Assembly (NCBI GenBank): GCA_002718215.1
Contig: PBDV01000025.1
Coordinates: forward strand, 24,732-61,283
DNA: 36,552 nucleotides
Reading direction: 5' to 3'
DNA from: Methanobacteriota archaeon
Lineage (GTDB): Archaea; Thermoplasmatota; Poseidoniia; Poseidoniales; Thalassarchaeaceae
Under the pieces are notes generated by a model that searched no databases, was not told the DNA's origin, and saw only the letters and a list, made by a program, of their open reading frames with translations. The stretch's first letter is position 1. Each line of letters starts with the position of its first letter. The position numbers and the translations under genes were made by a program. Below, piece after piece: positions 23,426 to 31,800 of the stretch.

Positions 23426-26223
23426 AACCCATTCGTCGTAGTGCACTGTTAATCATTGCAATACTGCTTCTAATGTCTACTCCCATTGGGCAAGCAGACG
23501 AAGGGAGTGAAACGATTCTGCATATTCATTTTTTGACTGATGGCTCTCCCCTTGAATTACAAAATGCTGAGATAGAATTAGTGAATGTCTGGTCAGGACA
23601 AATTATTCATCAAGAAATTACCAACGGAACAGATGTACAAATTGCTCTAGAAAATTCTGAAGTTATTCGCCTAAATATCAAAATACAAAACAGAACAACG
23701 GACGGATTTTCTTCGAGTAATCTACAAAGAATCCCTCTTATTCAACCAAACATGTCTGAAATAACAATAGTTGAAGCAAATTTTCTTGAAAATATTCCAA
23801 TAATATTAGACGGATTTGATCAAGAAACTTCATTCAAATTTTTAGGAAATCAAACGATTGATTGGAGTCCTTGGGAAGAAAACATCTCTTCAGGATTGCC
23901 AAATGGAACCTCAGGTTGGATTGAAAGTCATGTTGCAGGGGGAGATTGGAATCTAATTTACTGGAATGGAAGTCAAGAAATTAATGCAGTAAATCAGGGT
24001 AATCTGCGTCTAATGGCTCAAGATCATGGATGGAATGGAACTATTTTGGTTCGCCATTCGCCTAGTGGGTGGGAAAATTCATTCATGGTAAATGGAGAAG
24101 TGGACCATATTTTACCTCGAATAGATGGAGGCAAATGGCACATGTGGAGATTGATAGAAGGAATCCCTGAAATGCAATCCCATTCTTTTGACGATGCACT
24201 TTTTGAATCTCTTGACTCGTGGTTATCAGCCCCTCCAATTCCAATTAACAACCCTCATTCGACAATGTACCTAGATTTCGATGAAGATGAAATTGAGAAT
24301 AATGCAACAATTTACGCGAATTGGGATGCTTCAATTAGGCTTCCATCCTACATTGGACACCCTATGTTGCCTTTCTCACATCTTGGGATAACATACCAGA
24401 TTGATCGTTTCCTTGGAAATTGGGATGGCGTTGTTGATTCATCAGAATCAACATTATTTTCAGAAAAACTTCACTCTTTAGGATGGGTTGATGCTAAAGA
24501 AACCGGATGTTGTGCTCTTAATCATGAATCTATTAAAGCTACAAACCCAATTTATCCAACTGGCGCACATTTAGATCCGGCAATTAGTGATGTGTTCCAA
24601 GATGGAATGTCATGGGGTTGGGATGAATCAGGCAGACTTTTTGGCAATTCTGGAAATTCAGAAATTCAAATTCTTAGTATTCCATTTAGAGCAAACCTTA
24701 GAGATACTGCAAATTTATCCATTGAACTACCGCATGAATGGGAATTAAGATATTCTCCTCAGAATGAAGTGCTAAATGCTACAGCAGAAAGCATTCATGT
24801 TAATCGAAGTGAATTAATGGTGACTAGTGAAATTACCCTAAATATTGCAAAAAATGAACCCCCCACAATTTCTATTGATGGAACTGGAGCAACTGAAAAC
24901 TACGCTATTCTTGGTGGACCAATTAATCTCTCAATGACCTGTGTAGATAATGGTCCCGATATTACAGAAATGCGATGGAGAATCACAGACTCAAATGGAT
25001 TACAAATCGTTAATGGACCACATCTGCATTATTCTACCGATTCATCTCATGAAAATGGTGATGACATTCGTATTTTGGCTGAATGTGTTGATTCTCATGG
25101 CTCTATTGGAAGTATAGACAGAAATCTTATTCTTGATGGAAATGCCCCCCAATGGAGTGTAATTATGTTGGAAGATCATCCAAGTTTTTGGGCACAATTA
25201 AATCATTCAATGGATGAAATATACCTTGAAGTAAATGCAACCAGTACACTCATTTTTGATTTCAAAGCAGAAGATGATAATGGAGAACCAGTGTCAATTA
25301 CCCTCACATCAAATAGGAGTGAAGGTTGGGAACGAAGTGCCGAAAATCGATTATATTTCGCTGAACTATGGCCTCAAGGTGACGAAATTAATGGCATGCA
25401 TATGACCAATGAAGAAAGACATCTTGAAAGAGAACCGGCAATAAGATGGATTCAAGTTTCAATTTCAGATTCTGTCGGCAACATTATAGGAAAAAATTGG
25501 TCAATTACAAGTTTAGATCTTGATGCTCCAGTTCCAAGGCCTGCATTACTCATAGACAATGAAACATATGGTATCAACAATATTGGAACTCCTTCATCTC
25601 TGATCGAAATAGATATGGATGCATCTTTTGATGACCTAAATAATATTGAAGATATTTTGTGGTCTTCAGAATTGAATGGTCAAATTTTGTTTGAAAATGA
25701 AAGTTGGGAAATTGTATCTCGATTTACTCTCTCTCCATTGAATCCAGGAAGACATGATTTGGTTGTTTCAGGAATAGATCTTTCTGGAAACATTGGATAT
25801 CATAGTATGACAATTGAAATCCATCCTGATTTGAAACCATTCTTATCAATTACAGATGTGATGGTACCTTCAGGGATACAATCTGGACGACCTGGAGAAA
25901 TTACTGTCGTAATTGCCAACTCTGGATCTGAATCTACTAGTGCTGAAGTTTGTGTTCAAGAACAGTGTGTTTCAATTAGTGCAGTAGGTGCAACTTTAGA
26001 TGGTCCCGGAATAACCTCAGCATCCCTTACATTTGGCTCTCTTCCGGCTGGCTCAAGTCCTGTATCTGTAAAATGGAATATTGATTCAGAAACATACTCA
26101 TCTGAATCTAAAACTCCTTCAATTGAACCTGCATGGAGAGAATCTGCTCGCTTCATTATCAAAGTGATACTCATTGCGTATTGTGCTGGAATACTGTTTG
26201 ACCGACGGTTTGGAGGCACATGA
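23416..26223 (+). CDS. large secreted or surface-anchored beta-rich protein
   Basis: A 935-residue protein with an N-terminal signal peptide (basic MGVKPIRR, then LLIIAILLLMSTPIG, cleavage plausible after GQA) and a single C-terminal membrane helix (about 911-927, FIIKVILIAYCAGILF) followed by a short basic tail. The outside part holds many N-x-S/T sequons and repeated Ig-like segments: ISIDGTGATENYAILGGPINLSM resembles a PKD/Ig domain entry, and near the end a CARDB-like module (SITDVMVPSG...GRPGEITVVIANSGSES). No enzymatic motif is seen. The start overlaps the kinase gene. It is likely a cell-surface protein for adhesion or structure. Confidence 0.85.
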   Translation: MGVKPIRRSALLIIAILLLMSTPIGQADEGSETILHIHFLTDGSPLELQNAEIELVNVWSGQIIHQEITNGTDVQIALENSEVIRLNIKIQNRTTDGFSSSNLQRIPLIQPNMSEITIVEANFLENIPIILDGFDQETSFKFLGNQTIDWSPWEENISSGLPNGTSGWIESHVAGGDWNLIYWNGSQEINAVNQGNLRLMAQDHGWNGTILVRHSPSGWENSFMVNGEVDHILPRIDGGKWHMWRLIEGIPEMQSHSFDDALFESLDSWLSAPPIPINNPHSTMYLDFDEDEIENNATIYANWDASIRLPSYIGHPMLPFSHLGITYQIDRFLGNWDGVVDSSESTLFSEKLHSLGWVDAKETGCCALNHESIKATNPIYPTGAHLDPAISDVFQDGMSWGWDESGRLFGNSGNSEIQILSIPFRANLRDTANLSIELPHEWELRYSPQNEVLNATAESIHVNRSELMVTSEITLNIAKNEPPTISIDGTGATENYAILGGPINLSMTCVDNGPDITEMRWRITDSNGLQIVNGPHLHYSTDSSHENGDDIRILAECVDSHGSIGSIDRNLILDGNAPQWSVIMLEDHPSFWAQLNHSMDEIYLEVNATSTLIFDFKAEDDNGEPVSITLTSNRSEGWERSAENRLYFAELWPQGDEINGMHMTNEERHLEREPAIRWIQVSISDSVGNIIGKNWSITSLDLDAPVPRPALLIDNETYGINNIGTPSSLIEIDMDASFDDLNNIEDILWSSELNGQILFENESWEIVSRFTLSPLNPGRHDLVVSGIDLSGNIGYHSMTIEIHPDLKPFLSITDVMVPSGIQSGRPGEITVVIANSGSESTSAEVCVQEQCVSISAVGATLDGPGITSASLTFGSLPAGSSPVSVKWNIDSETYSSESKTPSIEPAWRESARFIIKVILIAYCAGILFDRRFGGT

Positions 26224-26263
26224 GTCCGCACGCTTCATGACGGGTGAGCCTTCGTTGTAGCAC

Positions 26264-27436
26264 ATGCAGGAGACCGAAGTCAGCCAAGATCCTGTTGAAA
26301 AGGCATTATCTCGATGGAAATTAAACTCTGATCGATTTGGTTTTATTGTGATGTTTGGGGCCATCATTTTGGGGACATATTCTGCATTTCCTGGAATTCA
26401 AAATGGTATTGATGCTTCAACAATAGTTCCATTGATTGCTCTTGCAGGAGCCGCATTATTAGTGTCAGATATAATTCAAAATGGGCCAGAAGAACGAACT
26501 AGAATGGCAACCCTCTCTGCATTAGTTGGCCCTCTACTAATCATTGCGGGAATTCAGGCCATAACTGTTGAGGGAAGATTTTCTCACCAATTAGCAGGGG
26601 GAATCGGTTGGATTGGAACAGGCGTAATTTTACTCTCCTGCAATGCTTTCATTCTTCAAAATGAGAATAATGTGAGTGTAGTCAGATATCGGGCAATGAC
26701 TAGGTTGCTTGGAATGGTAGTTGCAGCAGCTTGGGTTCTATCAAACATTGATGATGAGTCCATAATTTACTTCCTATTACCTATAATGATTGTATCGATT
26801 ATATTCTCAATGGACCTTCGACGAGGAAAAAAGGATAGGAAATCTAGAAAGATTTTCTCAGACAAATATGATTCTCTAATGCTACGTGTCTTGGAAGTTA
26901 GATCTAATGGAGAGATTATTGATCAATCTGCATCGTTGTTGAAACGAGCAAATGAAGTTGGATGGACCGATTATGAAGAAGGAATGAGATTGTTGGAAGC
27001 AGCTGAAGATGATATTAATCGAATTCTATCGCTTTCAAAGGATATTACAGATATAGAAAATGATGCGGAAGAAACTGTGGTCGTCTCAGAAGGAATTGCT
27101 CCAATGGCTGAACGACCTAGAAGGGCAATGTTGCAAGGAAAAAGAGAAGCAGAGTTAGGAAGTTTAAGAGAAGCTGAAAAACTGTTCAGAATGGCAAAAA
27201 TTAGGGCATTAGATATCATTGATCATTGGGAAGATGCGGAAAAGGCAATTCAAGATGCTAAAGATTCGATATCAGGGTTATCTGGTTCTGATTTTGAACG
27301 AATGCAAGCGTTGATGGAGGCAGCAAATGATGCAATGGAGGCTGAAAATCCGGGAGATGCTTTGACCATTGCTCAAGCTATACCCGGTCATGTTGAAAAC
27401 CTTGGAGAAGCCATGGGGGCAGCAATAAAAAGGTAG
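26264..27436 (+). CDS. six-helix membrane protein with C-terminal helical repeats; probably truncated by a frameshift
   Basis: The 390-residue product has six hydrophobic helices (about residues 25-45, 51-71, 82-103, 110-131, 144-162, 167-184), then a basic stretch DLRRGKKDRKSRK and a soluble helical region with coiled-coil character. The family is not recognised. The frame ends at TAG 27434-27436 just after an A5 run (27427-27431). One extra A, or a -1 shift there, continues in frame into the next ORF as IKKVEEATEILS, and the two halves share a repeated pattern: MQALMEAANDAMEAENPGDAL here and DDMLANANNALKEGDGSMA beyond the shift. The real protein is probably about 585 residues. Confidence 0.8.
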   Translation: MQETEVSQDPVEKALSRWKLNSDRFGFIVMFGAIILGTYSAFPGIQNGIDASTIVPLIALAGAALLVSDIIQNGPEERTRMATLSALVGPLLIIAGIQAITVEGRFSHQLAGGIGWIGTGVILLSCNAFILQNENNVSVVRYRAMTRLLGMVVAAAWVLSNIDDESIIYFLLPIMIVSIIFSMDLRRGKKDRKSRKIFSDKYDSLMLRVLEVRSNGEIIDQSASLLKRANEVGWTDYEEGMRLLEAAEDDINRILSLSKDITDIENDAEETVVVSEGIAPMAERPRRAMLQGKREAELGSLREAEKLFRMAKIRALDIIDHWEDAEKAIQDAKDSISGLSGSDFERMQALMEAANDAMEAENPGDALTIAQAIPGHVENLGEAMGAAIKR

Positions 27437-27453
27437 AAGAAGCTACGGAAATT

Positions 27454-28011
27454 TTGTCTCGAACTGATGGATTAGATACTCAAATTTGGGACGATATGCT
27501 TGCAAATGCCAACAACGCTCTCAAAGAAGGAGATGGGTCTATGGCAAGAGGATTGGCTGATTCGATTATTCGAGAAATTACGGCTACTGAGGAAGCTAAA
27601 TCATCAATGCAACGAGCACTTCGACAACGGAAAACATTGAGGAAACGTTGGGAGGGGCATAAGAAAAAGGATGAATGGGAAGAAAGATTACAAAATATTC
27701 TAGAAGATACAAAAGACGGAAAATGGAGACTAGCACTTGAAAAAATGGACCAATTAACTTCGGATTTAGCTGCCATGGCCGCTGCTGAAGGAGATGCTAA
27801 GGAATTATTGGATTTCATTGAAGAGGAATGGAAAGGTCTTCGAAATCGCCTTGACTCATCTGGAATTGGACCAGGGGATGAAGAACGAAAATCCTGTGAG
27901 GCTTCAGTTTCTAATGCCAAAGATGCTTTAGATTCGGGTGATGTAGAATCTTGTCTTATTTCATTAGGTGAATCTGATGAATTAATAGAGCGATTAAGAA
28001 GAAGAGTATAA
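27454..28011 (+). CDS. cytoplasmic helical/coiled-coil segment, likely the 3' part of the preceding gene
   Basis: Taken alone this is a 185-residue Glu/Lys/Arg-rich helical protein starting at TTG 27454, with no ribosome site. Its frame is already open from 27397 and lacks any ATG before 27499. Content is repeated helical hairpins (NANNALKEGDGSMARGLAD, then KDALDSGDVESCLISLGE), similar to the tail of the upstream ORF. I interpret it as the end of the same protein, separated by a one-base deficit in the A5 run. It terminates directly against the convergent xth stop. No enzymatic motif is present. Confidence 0.7.
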   Translation: MSRTDGLDTQIWDDMLANANNALKEGDGSMARGLADSIIREITATEEAKSSMQRALRQRKTLRKRWEGHKKKDEWEERLQNILEDTKDGKWRLALEKMDQLTSDLAAMAAAEGDAKELLDFIEEEWKGLRNRLDSSGIGPGDEERKSCEASVSNAKDALDSGDVESCLISLGESDELIERLRRRV

Positions 28012-28791
28012 TCAAAGTTTGAAATCTGCAACAACAGGTGCATGATCTGATACTTGTAAACCTCCTGCACGAACAATTCTAGCATTCTGAAAAGTTTCTC
28101 TTGCGGCATCATTTCCAAGAATGTAATCAATTCGCCATCCTTTGTCTTCTTCTCTTGCTCTGCCTCTATTGGACCACCAAGAGTAAGGTCCCTGGGTATC
28201 CCCCCAATCCTGCCGGCATAAATCATGCCAACCCATCCCTAAGAGACGGTCAAACCATGCACGTTCTTGAGGAAGGAAACCAGAAGTCATCTGATTAGAT
28301 CGTGCATTCCAAATATCGATTTCTTGATGAGCTATATTCAAATCACCTACAACTACTACTGGAGTATCAGTAGAAAGATTAGGAGAAAGCCATTGAAGCC
28401 AATCTTCCATCCATCTTTCTTTGAACTGTTGACGATCATCTCTAGCGGAACCACTTGGCAAGTAGGTGTTTATACAACGAATACCTGGATGTTCAGTGGT
28501 TAGAATTCTACCTTCTAGATCCATTGGATCATCACCTATACCCATCCCAGTACCAATTACATTCATTCCAACCTTAGACCATGTTGAAACTCCAGAATAC
28601 CCCTTTTTTTCTGCGGGATGCCAAGCCAAATCATATCCATTGGGAGATTCCCAATCTTTCGGTAATTGCTCTGGAAATGCTCGAACTTCCTGAAACATCC
28701 AGATATCAGCATCTAAAAGAGAAATGAAATCATCCAATCCCTTACGAATAGCAGCACGAATCCCATTGAGATTCCAAGAAACTATTCTCAT
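28012..28791 (-). CDS. xth: exodeoxyribonuclease III / AP endonuclease
   Basis: This 259-residue DNA repair enzyme cleaves at abasic sites and has 3'-5' exonuclease and 3'-phosphatase activity. Motifs: WNLNGIRAA (Asn7 region), FQEVRAFPEQLP with the metal Glu at about 35, YSGVSTWSK, GDLNIAHQEIDIWN with the catalytic Asp and Asn, a RIDYILGN strand and the C-terminal VSDHAPVVADF with the catalytic His. The length matches E. coli ExoIII. It is last in the moaE-to-xth run, three bases after the aldolase stop. Confidence 0.95.
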   Translation of the reverse strand: MRIVSWNLNGIRAAIRKGLDDFISLLDADIWMFQEVRAFPEQLPKDWESPNGYDLAWHPAEKKGYSGVSTWSKVGMNVIGTGMGIGDDPMDLEGRILTTEHPGIRCINTYLPSGSARDDRQQFKERWMEDWLQWLSPNLSTDTPVVVVGDLNIAHQEIDIWNARSNQMTSGFLPQERAWFDRLLGMGWHDLCRQDWGDTQGPYSWWSNRGRAREEDKGWRIDYILGNDAARETFQNARIVRAGGLQVSDHAPVVADFKL

Positions 28792-28794
28792 TCC

Positions 28795-29808
28795 TCAGGC
28801 CTCTAAATCTTCAGACCATTTTCCAAATCTTGCTAAATGTGCCATCTTACATCTATGTGCAAAGACGGAATGTGATTTCGAAAGATCATTCTGATTATCG
28901 GCCCACGTCTTCAGAGTAGTTGCCTGTAATGCTCTACCGTAAGAATACGATAATTCAAACGGATGGGGGCCCATGTTGTTCATCATGTTGAGGTGTGCCG
29001 TCGCTTCAACCTCGGTTTGGCCGCCTGAAAGAAAGACAATCCCAGGGATTTCATGTGGGACATGTTCATGCAGTAAATCTACAGTCATGCGCGCACAAGT
29101 TTCTACATCGATGCGCGTTGAATGATCCTTTCCTGGGAGCACCATGTTCGGTTTTAGCAGTACACCGGGTAGATAGACTCCTTGAATCTTGCACTCGTCC
29201 CATGTGGCAGACAAAGCATCGACAGTTACGTCGTAGCATCGCGCAGCATCGTGATTACCTTCCATCAGGACCTCAGGCTCGATAATCGGTACCAAACCTT
29301 GTTCTTGACAAATTGCGGCATAACGTGCGAGAGCGTGCGCGTTAGTAGAAATACAAGCATCCGAAGGCAAACCGTTTCCAATCTTAATGACGGCTCTCCA
29401 TTTTGCAAATCGTGCACCCATGCTAAAATATTCAGCACATCTCTCTCTCAGTCCATCCAATCCTTCCGTAACAGTCTCATTTTCATGACCTGCCAGGGGT
29501 TTTGCCCCAGTATCTACTTTAATTCCGGGTAATACATTTCTTGCATGAAGATAATCCGGAATTGATGTACCATCTACAGCTTGTTGACGAATCGTTTCAT
29601 CATATAGGATGACTCCGCTAATCGCCTCAGACATTGTAGGCATTGCAAAGAGGTTCGCTCTGTATGCATTTCGAGACTCAGGGGACGATGCTACCCCTAC
29701 GCCTTCAAGACGTTTTGACATAGTGCCATTGCTTTCATCTGCAGCCAAAATCCCTCTACCTGGGCCCACGAGGAAATTCGCAGTTTCTTCCAACAAGTCA
29801 GTATCCAT
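28795..29808 (-). CDS. class I fructose-1,6-bisphosphate aldolase (eukaryote/bacterium type)
   Basis: The 337-residue enzyme interconverts fructose-1,6-bisphosphate with the two triose phosphates through a Schiff base. It belongs to the glycolytic class I family (Pfam Glycolytic): GILAADES (Asp33 equivalent), FAKWRAVIKI with the Lys146-type residue, IIEPEVLMEGNHD, and the Schiff-base lysine in VYLPGVLLKPNM. FLSGGQTE and SYGRALQ bind phosphate. Most archaea use unrelated DhnA-type or FBPA/ase enzymes, so this gene probably came from bacteria. Its local GC content is visibly higher than its neighbours. The ATG at 29808 is chosen; the frame extends to a TTG overlapping the glpX stop. Its partner glpX lies upstream. 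Confidence 0.93.
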   Translation of the reverse strand: MDTDLLEETANFLVGPGRGILAADESNGTMSKRLEGVGVASSPESRNAYRANLFAMPTMSEAISGVILYDETIRQQAVDGTSIPDYLHARNVLPGIKVDTGAKPLAGHENETVTEGLDGLRERCAEYFSMGARFAKWRAVIKIGNGLPSDACISTNAHALARYAAICQEQGLVPIIEPEVLMEGNHDAARCYDVTVDALSATWDECKIQGVYLPGVLLKPNMVLPGKDHSTRIDVETCARMTVDLLHEHVPHEIPGIVFLSGGQTEVEATAHLNMMNNMGPHPFELSYSYGRALQATTLKTWADNQNDLSKSHSVFAHRCKMAHLARFGKWSEDLEA

Positions 29809-29852
29809 GTTCAATGGATAATGAATGGGTCCTTGAAGGGTTCGACCGAGAT

Positions 29853-30812
29853 TCAATCAGAAGAATACTGGCGATGCATGTAAGTTCGTTCACCTTTCTG
29901 CACATCAATTATCTCGCTATGTACCATCGCTTGACCATTTCTTTGAAACTCAACGCCTGGAAGATAACCCGAACAAACACCACTAGCCACAAAGATTGCA
30001 TCATCTGACATGCATAAATCGTCTCTCTGCCAAATTCGTTCAATGTCTCCGTCAATCATTTTCTCTGCCCTTTCTCGATGACCGTCATTTCTAAACACAA
30101 GTTGCCCCTCAAAATGGGCGCCCAGTCCTCTAAGAGCTGTTGCTGTTATTACTCCTTCAGGAGCTGCTCCAATTCCCATCAAAAGGTCAACTTCAGAAGT
30201 AGGACCAGCCGCATCTAATGCCGCTGAAACATCTCCATCACCAATCAAACGAATCCGGACATCCAATTCTCTCAGTTGGCGAATTAAATTCTCATGACGT
30301 GGACGATCCATTACTACAGTGAGAATATCTCGAATCGGTTTATCCAAGGCTGCAGAAGTCGCCTCGATATTGTATGCGACATCTGCTTCAAGAGAAATTT
30401 TTCCCGCTAATTCTGCAGAACCTGCTATCTTATCCATATAACAATCAGGAGCATGGAGCAATGTCCCTCTTGGTGCAGCAGCAAGTACTGCAATTGCATT
30501 GGGAGAATCTGTTGCGCAATTGTTGGTGCATTCTAGGGGGTCTACTGCAATATCTATGCTCAATGCTTCCGAGTCACCTTGACGACTCCCTAAAGGCTCA
30601 CCAATCCATAACATTGGAGCATCGTCTCTTTCTCCTTCACCAATAGCAACTCTTCCATCAAATGGTACTGAATCAAAGACTGTTCTCATTGCCTCTACAG
30701 CGGCCCCATCTGCTAGTTTTCTTTCGCCTCTACCTCTCCATTTGGCTGCAGCAATTGCTGCCGCTTCTGTCGCTTGAAGAAAGGAATCGGCAAGATCGCC
30801 AGTTCGTCCCAT
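29853..30812 (-). CDS. glpX: class II fructose-1,6-bisphosphatase
   Basis: GlpX removes the C1 phosphate of fructose-1,6-bisphosphate, the irreversible gluconeogenic step. From ATG 30812 it has 319 residues: ATEAAAIAAAKWRGRG, the metal region ERKLADGAAVEAMR, GEGERDDAPML, IDIAVDPLECT, DGDVSAA and GIGAAPEGVITATALR. The metal-site motif normally reads DP(I/L)EGT; here the glycine is cysteine (GGC to TGC, one base), while the ligand Asp and Glu remain. The frame extends to ATG 30851 inside moaC; the family start favours 30812. It lies immediately upstream of the aldolase, so consecutive gluconeogenic enzymes are co-transcribed. Confidence 0.93.
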   Translation of the reverse strand: MGRTGDLADSFLQATEAAAIAAAKWRGRGERKLADGAAVEAMRTVFDSVPFDGRVAIGEGERDDAPMLWIGEPLGSRQGDSEALSIDIAVDPLECTNNCATDSPNAIAVLAAAPRGTLLHAPDCYMDKIAGSAELAGKISLEADVAYNIEATSAALDKPIRDILTVVMDRPRHENLIRQLRELDVRIRLIGDGDVSAALDAAGPTSEVDLLMGIGAAPEGVITATALRGLGAHFEGQLVFRNDGHRERAEKMIDGDIERIWQRDDLCMSDDAIFVASGVCSGYLPGVEFQRNGQAMVHSEIIDVQKGERTYMHRQYSSD

Positions 30813-30837
30813 AACATATACGAGATGAAGCCAGTGT

Positions 30838-31296
30838 CTAAACCTGACCATTCGCTTTTTTCTTACTTACTACCCGAATACCATGAATTTCAGTATTGGG
30901 ATATTGTCCATTGTCGTCCTTCTCAATTGACTTAACCATATCAAGAGCGCAAAGAAGGCCTGTGGAAACAGCACATAACGCCTCCATCTCTACACCTGTT
31001 TTCCAATGGGCTGAAACGCTAACAAGACATACTAAATCATCTGAATCCCAATCCCATTCAACAGTACAAGATTCCAATGGAATTGGATGACAATGGGGAA
31101 TTGAACGATGAGTTTCTTTAGCTGCTTGAATTGCTGCTATAGTGCTTGCTTCTAACACGTCTCCCTTTTGCACTTGTCCATTCTGAATTGCTTTTTTTGA
31201 TTCGGAGCTCATAGTTAAACGCCCTGTTGCAACAGCAATTCTTTCTACAATTGGTTTGTGTCCTATGGATACGATTGCGTCTTTTCTTAATTTCAA
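30838..31296 (-). CDS. moaC: cyclic pyranopterin monophosphate synthase (molybdenum cofactor)
   Basis: MoaC acts with MoaA to form cyclic pyranopterin monophosphate. The 152-residue protein shows IPHCHPIPLESCTVEW (catalytic His region), KTGVEMEALCAVSTGLL and the catalytic DMVKSIEKDDNGQYP segment, ending IHGIRVVSKKK. I place the start at TTG 31296, which overlaps the moaE stop (TTGA) and is preceded by AAGGAGGG (31303-31310) at a 6-base spacer; the frame is open further upstream inside moaE, but that part does not look like MoaC. Coupled with moaE and followed by glpX. moaA is not in the window. Confidence 0.93.
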   Translation of the reverse strand: MKLRKDAIVSIGHKPIVERIAVATGRLTMSSESKKAIQNGQVQKGDVLEASTIAAIQAAKETHRSIPHCHPIPLESCTVEWDWDSDDLVCLVSVSAHWKTGVEMEALCAVSTGLLCALDMVKSIEKDDNGQYPNTEIHGIRVVSKKKANGQV

Positions 31297-31718
31297 CCTA
31301 AACCCTCCTTCCAATGGGTGCCGTCCTCTCGAATCTCCTTCTTCCAAAGAGGTGCTTGAGCCTTGAGGGTATCAATCAGCCAAGAACATGCCTGAAACGC
31401 TTCTTTTCTATGCTTTGAAGCGACATGAATCGACACAATGGGTTCTTCTGGACCCACATGACCTATTCGATGAGACATTGCTACTGACTCTATACCGAAT
31501 TTATCGATTGCATTGTTTGCTATCTCCTCCAAGACAATAGGCAATCGATCGATCCAAGCATCAAACTCAAGAGCATGAACTTCTATCCCGTCTTCATCTC
31601 CTCTTGTTAAACCAGTAAACGATACTATTGCCCCAGAACCGATAATTACAAGCTTTTCTCGGAGAAGATTGGGGTCGAGATTTTCTTCTTCGACCTCGAT
31701 GATTACCCTGTCCGCCAT
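31293..31718 (-). CDS. moaE: molybdopterin synthase catalytic subunit
   Basis: MoaE binds cyclic pyranopterin monophosphate and, with thiocarboxylated MoaD, inserts the dithiolene sulfurs. The 141-residue protein has the family landmarks GAIVSFTGLTRG, MSHRIGHVGPEEPIVSIHVASKHRKEAFQACSWLID and the catalytic-lysine stretch KAQAPLWKKE, ending DGTHWKEG. Start ATG 31718 is divergent from the FAD reductase, across an 82-bp spacer. It leads the five-gene run moaE-moaC-glpX-fba-xth. moaD is absent from the window. Confidence 0.95.
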   Translation of the reverse strand: MADRVIIEVEEENLDPNLLREKLVIIGSGAIVSFTGLTRGDEDGIEVHALEFDAWIDRLPIVLEEIANNAIDKFGIESVAMSHRIGHVGPEEPIVSIHVASKHRKEAFQACSWLIDTLKAQAPLWKKEIREDGTHWKEGLG

Positions 31719-31800
31719 TGTTCATCCATACATTGGACAGACCATGAGCGCTTCGGAGGATTCATGTCTCCTATCACAAGTCGATAGATGAGGACGCAGC

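Noticed and set aside
27480-28226. A 248-residue minus-strand ORF
   Set aside because: It is antisense to the coiled-coil segment and overlaps xth in another frame. Its Ser/Arg-rich composition is typical of a shadow of a Glu/Lys-rich gene.
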